From NCBI GenBank assembly GCA_009760855.2, contig WPIO01000216.1, forward strand, positions 95,001 through 159,000: a stretch of DNA of 64,000 nt, read 5' to 3'. Below are positions 56,063-64,000 of this stretch, piece after piece. Position numbers and translations under genes: made by a program. Numbering within the stretch: the stretch's first letter is position 1; each line of letters opens with the position of its first letter. The notes below the pieces were generated by a model. That model was not told the origin of the DNA. It did no database searches and was given only the letters and a program-made list of their open reading frames with translations. This DNA is from Cristatella mucedo. Lineage: Eukaryota; Bryozoa; Phylactolaemata; Cristatellidae.

Positions 56063-56812
56063 CTACGCGACCCAGATTATAGGCCTGCAGTGGGTTCTAG
56101 CGTTGTAGTTGAAGGTTTTTGTCGAGCTCCAGGGTTGGGCGTGTGCGCCGGGGGGGGTGGGGTGGAGTTGAAACCCGCCGAGGCACCTCAGCTACCATAA
56201 AAATGCCATCCGCTGAATCAGATGCTCTGGCTGTTAGCTCCGATCAATCTCAATGCATTATCCTCTTTGAATTTCGTAGACAAACATAACTCCAGACTTT
56301 AATATCAATAAAAGCTGTGGCATTTAGATTGAAAGATCGACTTAACCTCAGCGATTTACTTCTCCATGCCTGGAAGGGGACCGTCAGCGTGCATGGCTGG
56401 TTTGAACTCAGCGTCTGAACTCAAAGGCTCTACCTCCACGATTTTCGGCAATTGGTGGGCGGTCGGAGGTGAGCAACAGACAGTACTCCAAATACTTTTA
56501 TTCTGAAGGGCAGAACCTGCGAGCAAAGAACATTGCTTGTATACAGTCATTGTGCTAATTCAGCTTGCATTAGGCGGTTGTTCATCGAGCAGAAATAGGA
56601 CTTAATTTCGTCGTTGGTTGGAGCTTAAGTGCAAGAGGCAACCCAGGTTGCTACCCGGCTGCTATTTTGGGGGTGGTGGTGCATTATGCATCCTCTGCCA
56701 GTCCTTTCCTGTGCTACGGAATATCCTGAGAGAGATATATACATATATATGTGCATACCATACATACATATATATGTGCATACCATATCACACACACAAA
56801 CACACACACACA

Positions 56813-56815
<3 letters not shown>
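56063..56815. other. Unassigned; poly-G stretch near 56.15 kb
   Basis: A GCGCCGGGGGGGGTGGGGTG run lies at 56139-56164. Frames are short. Alternating ACATATATATGTGCATACC units (56740-56790) lead into the TA array. Confidence 0.4.

Positions 56816-56858
<43 letters not shown>
56816..56858. repeat. (TA)n microsatellite
   Basis: About 20 TA units after a CACACACGCATATA lead. No coding meaning. Confidence 0.95.
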
Positions 56859-56859
<1 letters not shown>

Positions 56860-56887
56860 CTGTATGTAGTGTTTACATTGCTTAGAA

Positions 56888-57075
56888 CAGCGTTTCTTAA
56901 CCTGTGGCTCGTGACCCCTTTGAGGATCGAGCGACCCTTTCGCAGGGGTCACCTAGGACCATCAGAAAACACGAATCTCCACATTTTACACGCAATAAGT
57001 TAATGATTGGGGGTCGCCACAACATGAGGAACTTTATATTATATGTCGCAGCATTAGAAAGGTTGATAACCACTG
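56888..57075. mobile_element. SPIN/hAT-Charlie-like non-autonomous DNA transposon
   Basis: The left end is CAGCGTTTCTTAACCTGTGG. The right end, read inward, is CAGTGGTTATCAACC, giving 15-16-bp terminal inverted repeats. Subterminal words are CTCGTGACCCCTTTGAGG, GCGACCCTTTCGCAGGGGTC and CACCTAGGACCATCAGAAAA on the left, and GGGGGTCGCCACAACATGAG then GAACTTTATATTAT on the right. From memory these match the ends of SPIN-type and related rodent hAT-Charlie elements almost word for word. The 188-bp copy has no transposase. The 8-bp flanks (GCTTAGAA and GTTTGTCA) agree at only half their positions, so the duplication is decayed or absent. Confidence 0.88.
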
Positions 57076-58747
57076 GTTTGTCACTTCCAAATATATGAAC
57101 CGCATAAAACCTTCATATTACATGCGAATGCTGTAACTACTATCAAAACCAGCTTATGCACATGACTATTAACAACGAAACGTCCGGAAAGATTCGAAGG
57201 TGTAGTAACAACTTCAAAATCGTCATTATAATTTCGAATGCAAGTCGGTGAGTACGTGAGCTCCTCCAAATACCCCTGACATCATGCATAAGTTGTGTTT
57301 TTGTCAACTTCAGTTTCAACCTTTGACCCCAGCCATGCCATGATATCGGGGAATTAAACTAGTACTTTGCACATGCACATGCTGCTACGTTACAGACTCT
57401 CAAAGCTAAACTTGAATATTAAATTGTGCATTCAAGAAAGCTTTTTATCAAACTTTCTTAATCAATTGAATCTAAGGCAAGCTATTAAGTTTTCTTTTTC
57501 CGAATTTAAAGATTTTGCAGCATTAAAAAAAACTGCAATATTGCCTGTTAGTAGGGCTAGCTCATTAGCCACGCCATCTGTAACTCTGCACGCTTATCAA
57601 AGCAAAGTTAGAGTTGTGCGAAATCTTTCATGGATGTTGGATAATTCACTGAATCCAAATAGTTGTTCGCCCATCTGTGAGTGTGGCATGCCACGTGATA
57701 GCCGAGCAATGAGCATTGAGCAGCTGAACCTCGACTGTGAACTGTGTGAGCTTCGCCACTGAATTTGAATCAAGAGCCGCCTATCAAATAGCCTGAGTTT
57801 ACTAATGCTTACGAGAATCGGATTTATGAAGGAGAATAATAGCTGAATTACGACCAGGGCCGCTGTATATCGCACTCACTCTGCTAGACGGTGTTAGCGG
57901 TGTTAGCCAATCGAAGAATGAAAACGCTGAATCCAAGCTGTTGTAAAGGACCGTAGAGGAGTCTGTCGTCTGAAGTCACCTGCCGTATCTGCCTTAATAG
58001 AAGGCTATTGTTTGTGCTTTTTGATGCTGTTGTTAGCTTTGCGAGCAGAATATCGAGCGTTGTCATGATCGTCAGCGTATTGCCAGCAGTCAGGTCTTTG
58101 CACGTGGCATGCGTTGGGCAGCAACCCTAACTGGTTATGACCCATGGTCTTTAGAGGGATACCTGACCCCCAATATATTAGACTTTTTTTGCAGGTTGTT
58201 CTGCCTGTGCAATCAAACTTACAGATTGTGAAAAAATTAGATTCGAAGGCTGCCCGTCGTTGACTTCAAAAGTTGTACGCTGCATTTTTCGTCTCACACC
58301 TAAGATTTTTCTACATTGAGCAGCATAACAACTTCGGGGTATGGCATAGATTAAAAAAATGCTCAACGCCCATTCGTCTGTTATTGCAGTCTCTTAGACC
58401 TTGTGAGTTGTGCTTTGCATGCGTACCTAGAGAAGTTGCCCAAAACGATTGCAAGTCGTATATATGTGAAATATCTTCAGATTTAAAGTACTTAAAATAG
58501 ATCCGAACGTGTTAGGATGCAGTGCACTTTTTATTGTCATTAGGATTGTGAAAATGAACTCCAAAATTATAAATAACCTATAATTATCGCCACTGACCAT
58601 AGTTCTGTAGTTAAGACGTTAAAAATCTTTCAATCCTTTGAAAGTCACGATTTTATTTCAGATATATCATAAGGTAGGATTTAGCTAACTAATTATATCT
58701 CGATATCACTCGACTTTACGAAATTTAGAGCGAGCCATAACCTATAT
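57076..58747. other. Unassigned; holds one open frame of 130 codons
   Basis: Aside from the frame at 57373-57762 only short frames occur. No repeat family recognised. Confidence 0.4.
57373..57762 (+). CDS. Unrecognised ~129-codon open frame
   Basis: The start chosen is the ATG at 57373; the frame opens two codons earlier with TTG. It includes FLNQLNLRQAIKFSFSEFKD and a cysteine-containing C-terminus (CSPICECGMPRD, LDCELCELRH). It ends at a stop 14 bp before a GAATTTGAATC run. No domain, signal peptide or splice support was recognised. An overlapping antisense frame (57597-57875) shows how permissive the region is. Confidence 0.15.
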   Translation: MHMLLRYRLSKLNLNIKLCIQESFLSNFLNQLNLRQAIKFSFSEFKDFAALKKTAILPVSRASSLATPSVTLHAYQSKVRVVRNLSWMLDNSLNPNSCSPICECGMPRDSRAMSIEQLNLDCELCELRH

Positions 58748-58830
58748 GTTATTGCCCAGAAAGAAATTGAGTTCTCTGAGGGTACTATATAAAATGGATT
58801 ATTATTTGTATTATAAGTATTATTATTAGT
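58748..58830 (+). mobile_element. LINE-A 3' tail
   Basis: TTGCCCAGAAAGAAATTGAG, TTCTCTGAGGGTACTATATA, AAATGGATTATTATTTGTA and further (ATT)n-like units. Only the terminal block is present. Confidence 0.8.
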
Positions 58831-58831
58831 A

Positions 58832-58980
58832 GAAGCATATGTTTTGTCCACATATATTGCCTGTTTCGTGTTCATACTTGCTGTAATCGTAATAAGTTTA
58901 TAGTACTATTACTCGAAGCATATGTTAAGTCCACATATATTGCTTTTTCTGGCTTATACTTGCTTTAGTTGTAATTAATG
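58832..58980. repeat. Diverged tandem duplication, 83-bp period
   Basis: GAAGCATATGTTTTGTCCAC at 58832 and GAAGCATATGTTAAGTCCAC at 58915 begin two units. Both continue with ATATATTGC, a TTC/TTT-rich piece and CATACTTGCT or TATACTTGCTT, then a GTAATT/GTAATC word. It directly follows the LINE-A tail. Confidence 0.8.
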
Positions 58981-61089
58981 GTATCTCTAACTAGCTTATA
59001 TAGCTCATTTCCGGACTACGGACTAAGGGCTAACACGCACTAAGTCTTTTTGACTTTGCATAGTAGCATATGGAGATACATGCTTACGTGCATACTTGAA
59101 AGAGACCTTCTAGTTTAAAGGAAAACCTGCTGATTGTGTATTCCATGGCATACACCTTAGCCCACTAGTCGGACCATTGCACGAGTTTTAATTATTTTCG
59201 CTCGTAAAGGAGATTGCTCAAAAAGCGGGTTAAATAGGCTATCGTTTGACGGAAGTTTAAAAGAGTGGATTGAATTTTGAGTTCCTACATGATTATTATC
59301 CACAGTCACTTTTTTCCAAGATTCTCGTCAAGTTCTAGACAGCTTGTGGAGTCCATTGACAGGAATGATTTATGAGGAACATAGTTGTCAAATGAAGCAC
59401 CTTCACTGCACAGAAGCTGCATTTTTGCTTGCGGAAAATAACATTGTAAGTAGCAATGATGACGGAAAGATGTAATTGGTGCTGTTCGAATTTCGATCAG
59501 TCAACATTTTTGGTCAGAAAATCTCGTTAGAGCGATAGCATGCAACCATGGGTTGGGTTGATTCAGCTCTGGTAGGGTTTGATTCGTACATACCTGTTGC
59601 ATTCAGTTTCGTGTGGCGGTCGAGTCTTTTCAGCTCACAGTTTAGCTCACGTGTCACTGAGGCCTTAATTTCTTGGTCCATTAACGTTTTCTACTCTGGG
59701 AACTTTTCGGGAGAAGCAAATATTGCCAAGAACCTTTTGAGCCCATCTTGTCGACTCACACATCCGAACCAATTAAAATATCAAACCGCACTTGCTACTC
59801 AAGCAATCATAATCATCAACTGTGCACAGTGATACAGCAACAGCTGTGGTTGCAGACATTCGTTGTTAGATGTTGGAAACTATCCTCAACATACGCTGAA
59901 AATAAAAACTGAACTCCTCGTAGGGACACCGCATACAAATGGTTGAATGAATTTTTGACTTTGCTCTCCTAAATGGTGGCGCCTTTCCGTATGCTCGCTG
60001 TCAAGGGCACACAATTCAAATACCTTATTCTATGCTTGACGCGGAAAGTTCTATTTTAGAGACTACCTCTACAGCTAGCAAGCCTAATAGCTGTCTAGGA
60101 TAAGCGACCTCTTACTGAAGTGGCATGCCAAAGATCTTAGCATCTCCTAGGCTCTATTTAGGCTGTAACCGAGGCCCTCAGTGATGAGCCCAACCAAAAA
60201 AAGCCTTATGTTGCTGCAATTAAGGATGAGTCGATCTGTTAATCCAAGAAATTTGCTCCAGTTTCTTCCTTCTCAATGAGCTGAGGTAGCTTCCAAATAA
60301 TCAACGTATATTGAGCAAAACTGACACTCCGCCGTCCGAGCCATTTTGCACATCTTTCCTACACAAGTGACTGCTACACTCTTTCAGCAATTCCTACTCT
60401 CGGTCCATTAATGAAAAACTTAATCGCTGACACAATTTTCGTCGGAAGATATTTCTTGCTGGTTCGATACCGTGGAGTGCCCTTTCCATTCGTCATGTGC
60501 TGCTGCTATTTTACAGCTTACTTCTTGACCGAACTCCTGAATCTGGTACTACTTGCATCTTTTATTTGCTTTGAGAGGGGAAGTCAATTGGCTACCGTGC
60601 GCTCATTTAAAGCTGCTTAAGCTTTCGGTGTGCTTTATAAATCCTTCTGATGTTCAATCCAAGAACATATCTATATATACAAAACCAACATAAGAAATCA
60701 GACAGCTATCTTAGGTGGCTTTTGTTGGTCGGAGAAACGTTTAGTCCGTTTCTCACGTCTTTACACTTTAGCTGTGAGACGAAGATGATTTCTATTTTAT
60801 TGGACCAGTTGTCCAGCGGACAATAACCTTAGCACGTCTGAGCCAGACGAGGTTATTGGCCTCTCTTGCTTCCCGGCCAACGTCCGAAGTTATGACTGAA
60901 GACGCGAAGGACAACACCCGGGCAGGTGTTCCACGAAGTTACGTCACGAGCAAGTCGGCATGAATATCTTTGTACCCCAGCATGAATAGCAGGCGATTTT
61001 AGGTCGCAGGGGAAGTCGGCTAGAGCCGAGCAATTTGAAAAGCACAATGCAGTGCCTACCGCCACCGTGACATATCTGACAGTTGGAGC
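58981..61089. other. Unassigned sequence, no gene seen
   Basis: Frames reach 94 codons (59548-59832; first codon is ATG at 59548) without a domain. No repeat family recognised. Confidence 0.45.
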
Positions 61090-62640
61090 GATTTCTCAAT
61101 GCGATCGGTCTCATCGCCGCAGCTCGTAGCAAACCCGGTATGCCAATGCGTCTTGGATTGTCAACACCCATCGGCGTCTGGGTGCTCCATCCTAGTAGCT
61201 AGCGGGGTGCTCCATCCTGGCAGCTCCATCCTAGTAGCAACGAGTGAATCGTGGCAGCTCCACATCCGGCGGAGCCGTGGCACCGTGTGCGAAAATCCCA
61301 ACGACGCAGGACAGCTCGCCGCCCATCAAGTATAGGGCCGCGGCACCTTCGCTGTCCGACGCGATCGCCCTGTACTTGTAGCTGTCCGCCATGAAAAGTC
61401 GAATCGCTTCGCCCTCGACCGAGCTGGCACCGCTCGGCTTGCCTGCTGCAACTAGCGTGCGAGCCGACGGTTGCACAGCGACGCCGCCGCGCTCGCCTCG
61501 ACCCTGAAGAGCTGCTGCATAGCTCCCACCGCCGCGCCGCACCCGCCACCGACTTACCCGGGCCGCCGCCGGGGCAGTAGAATACGACCGTCGCATTCGT
61601 CTTGTATTGGCACGTGAGCGACGTGCCGCGAGGCTGTCCGATGGCGTTCCTCCGCAGCTCGCAGGCGGCCACTTCCGAGTCCACCGCAACCGGATCGGCG
61701 CCTGCCGGCGCCGCCGCCGCTGGAAGCTCCAGCTCGGTGCTGGCGAGTCGGGCGCGAGCTCGCTTCGACAGAGCCGCCTCCAGCGCTGCCGCTTGCCAAC
61801 GACCGGAAGCCTGCAGAGGCGATCGAGAGACACGCTCGCCGCGCCTCCAATCGCTTCAGCGGCAGGCTGAATTTTTGAGTCTAGCCGTGCCGCAGCGGCA
61901 GCGCGTCATCACCCGACGCGCTGCCCGCGAGATGCCGGCGTCGTCGGCCGTCGCCGGCGCGGCGAGCGCCGCCAAGAGGAAGTCTGGAGGCCCACGTGAC
62001 TCGTTCAACAGTGGCGGTGGTTGCGAGCGCCAGTCGGCAATAGTGCGACACAGGCCGCGACGGCGTCGGCAAAGACGCCAGGAAGCGAGTCGCTAGTAGA
62101 GCCGGAGCTAGTAGAGCCAAGCGGGCGGAAGCCGGAGCGGCGGACTCTGCTCCTCCCGCTTACGGTGAGCGAGCGTTACATGTCAGCCCCGGTGACCGCA
62201 TCAAATTCTGCTTACGTCCAGCTTCTACTAGCGGCTGCACTTGGCCTCATCAAATTCTCGTATTTAGACTGGGCCAATCTCCCGCAAATAGCCCTTCGCG
62301 CCTAAATTGCGCTTCAGTTGCGTCCTAGCTGGAGGAGAGCCCAAAGAATGCTCGACGCGGGAAAACAGCACGGCGCCGCGCCCAGCGGTCGAGCTTCCGG
62401 AAGCTGCGCTCGCCGCTTCGCGGCTAGCAGCTCCAGTATCTGCGGCAGCGGCGAGTTCTGACCACATCGGCCATCTTGAAATTTGCTTGGCGGAGTAGCC
62501 GCCGGATGTCGGCAGCGCTTCCACATACGGACTCGTAGCGCCGTGCGGGCAGCAGAAGGAGCTGATATTTTCCTCCAAGGTCAAGTTCCAGTGGCGGCGG
62601 ACGAGTCTTTCTCTCGGTGACCGGCTTAGTATTACTTTAT
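61090..62640. promoter_or_regulatory. GC/CpG-rich island, probable promoter and 5' exon region
   Basis: CG dinucleotides are dense through most of the stretch (for example GGCGCCGCCGCCGCTGGAAG at 61708). Both strands hold long open frames (164 codons plus, 200 and 161 codons minus) because stop codons are rare in GC-rich DNA. A CAAGATGGCCGATGTG word lies on the minus strand at 62476-62461, resembling the one at 32452-32466, and minus-strand splice donors follow. To the right, composition falls back quickly after 62640. The open frames alone are not evidence of coding. Confidence 0.5.
61558..61850 (-). CDS. Candidate exon in the GC island, gene not recognised
   Basis: The frame is open from a TGA at 61858-61856 down to GGCCCGG. 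It then meets GTAAGT (61557-61552), a near-ideal splice donor. The translated text looks less biased toward the end: VAVDSEVAACELRRNAIGQ, then PRGTSLTCQYKTNATVVFYC and PGGGPG. Two cysteines and an NAT sequon could suit an extracellular domain, but I cannot assign a family. The upstream part is Ala/Arg-rich and has no ATG, so the start would be in another exon. The other strand is open too (61602-62096), which lowers confidence. Confidence 0.3.
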
Positions 62641-63754
62641 TGTTGTCATTATTATTATAATTCACTAAAGGTAATCCAAAGAAAATGTCGACGCAGCACG
62701 TCAATAATTTTATTCACCCGCGAGATGGCCGCCTGTTTGCCTCGTCCTTTTTCTAGGTTCGTAATTGATCACAATTAAACTACTACGTTGCCGCTTGGTT
62801 TTTTAGAGAAGTAAAATTTTCTGCCTAATCAATAACTCTCGGCCACTAGGGCAAAGTGTCGATGCTCACTGACTTCATTGGCGGCCGATAGATCTAGTTC
62901 ATCCTATTAAATAATTCATCCCTTTCCAATATCGCATAGGTTGCTGACTGTGTTTGACGTGCGGCTAAGCCAAGGCTCAGGTGATGCAGCCCACCAGGGG
63001 AGGCCTCGCTAATGACGCCGTAGACTTCTGGTGAGCACCGCCGGTCGTAGGACGCCGCGCAAGCGATGCCGTCGAATGTCTAACTGCGCGTGACTTTCGG
63101 ACACGCTTGACCGGCAAGCTCATTGGATACGACTACAAAAGACTCGAGAAATTCACGCTAATGAGTGACGTCGACAAAAAGAGTCTCCTTATGAAATTGC
63201 TTTGCATTGAGGTAAAAGCAGCACCATTTCGTCGGCCTCCCTCTAAGGTGGCGAAATGCGGTCACAAGTGCTAAGGGCAGCAGTTAAGTTTCTCGGGAGT
63301 AAAAGCTTATAAGCTATAGCCCTTGAGGAAATTGAAAGCAAATATTTGATCGCATAGCGTCTTGGGAGGAGGGGACTTTGTCCGCTCAGGGGGGCTGATG
63401 TACTCTTGCGCTAAGAACACCCATTGTGGGAAGTGGTCTGACTCAATGCAGCCAATGCATGTAACTCCGAGGCCTACTAACTGTGAGGCTCAGATAAGGG
63501 GATGTCTGCATTTAAATATCCACGTTGGAGTACCAAAGCAGTTAGTCAGTTATTACAGCTGCTAGTGGAGCAACATGGAGCGATATGGCTCTACTGCCAC
63601 CGGCATGAATTACGCCGTTGAATGAGTAGAGGATTTGTATTCCCACTTTATTTTACCTTTGCAACATTTTCTTACTTTCCGAAATTTAACAAACGCCAAA
63701 AGATGAAATATTCCTCGGACTACTTTGGTATATCAGGGTCAATTTCAGAGACAA
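62641..63754. other. Unassigned sequence
   Basis: Only frames under 85 codons. ATTATTATTATAATTC at 62646-62662 recalls a LINE-A tail remnant, but no terminal block precedes it. No gene seen. Confidence 0.4.
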
Positions 63755-63783
63755 GGAGAGAGAGCGATAGAGAGAGAGAGAGC

Positions 63784-63870
<87 letters not shown>

Positions 63871-63879
63871 TGAGAGAGG

Positions 63880-63925
<46 letters not shown>

Positions 63926-63962
63926 GAGAGGGAGAGAGTGAGAGAGGGGGAGCGAGAGAGAG
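63755..63962. repeat. (GA)n microsatellite
   Basis: GA units from about 63760 with occasional CTAC, GTGAG and GGGGAGC breaks. Arg/Glu and Ser/Leu frames across it are artefacts. Confidence 0.98.
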
Positions 63963-64000
63963 CGGCAGAAAGGCTTAATGAGAAGAAATACATTATTATA

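Noticed and set aside
61231-61833. 200-codon minus-strand frame in the GC island
   Set aside because: It overlaps the exon candidate in another frame and an open plus-strand frame. The first 120 residues are Arg-rich and look like a frame shadow. Its last part (ADSYKYRAIASDSEGAAAL) reads more like protein but has no splice or start support.

Overview
This window looks like repeat-rich, gene-poor DNA from an animal nuclear genome. Long reading frames are scarce. Microsatellites (GT, CT, CA, TA, GA) are frequent. Most recognisable sequence is retrotransposon debris: non-LTR elements, tRNA-headed SINEs, solo LTRs and small inverted-repeat DNA transposons. Nothing is bacterial, viral or organellar in layout. 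I cannot name the species. The mixture, including a SPIN-like hAT element and a 'tail-sharing' SINE, would fit an invertebrate such as a mollusc, but that is inference. Family names (LINE-A, LINE-B, SINE-A, SINE-B, LTR family R) are mine, based on copies compared within the window.

Two CR1/L2-like LINE families dominate. LINE-A ends in an (ATT)n tail preceded by a GCGCC-TAGAAAGAGATT...TTCTCTGAGGGCGCT block. It has copies or tails at 1-1414, 2346-2995, 8.9, 10.2, 16.8-19.6, 22.9-25.8, 33.0, 38.6, 40.0-40.6, 44.9 and 58.7 kb. LINE-B ends in TACATTACATTA and has copies at 13.0-14.2 (-), 27.9-31.7 (+), 44.4-46.1 (-), 50.6-51.2 (+) and 55.5-56.1 kb (-). All are broken by frameshifts, stops, truncation or nested insertions. 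I see no intact retrotransposon gene.

SINE-A has a tRNA-like head with a GGTTCGAATCC B box. It occurs about eight times, including a head-to-tail dimer inside a LINE-A copy with a 5-bp target duplication. SINE-B has a different tRNA-like head and a 3' end closely matching LINE-A, so LINE-A machinery probably mobilises it.

From 33.06 to 35.74 kb and at 42.05-43.58 kb lie copies of an LTR family. Two are solo LTRs with TG...CA ends and exact 4-bp target duplications (TGCC; ATTG), a TATA-like box, a polyadenylation signal and an internal tandem array whose copy number differs between them. Small DNA transposons are a 355-bp fold-back element (24.08-24.43 kb), a TA-flanked TIR element (27.01-27.44 kb) and a 188-bp SPIN/hAT-Charlie-like element (56.89-57.08 kb). 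A 45-bp piece matching a conserved 28S rRNA segment sits at 26.09 kb.

Host genes: none is certain. Two GC- and CpG-rich islands (31.76-32.77 and 61.1-62.64 kb) look like promoter or first-exon regions. Candidate minus-strand exons next to good splice donors are at 61.56-61.85 and 41.05-41.48 kb. The rest is noncoding sequence with only short chance-like frames.
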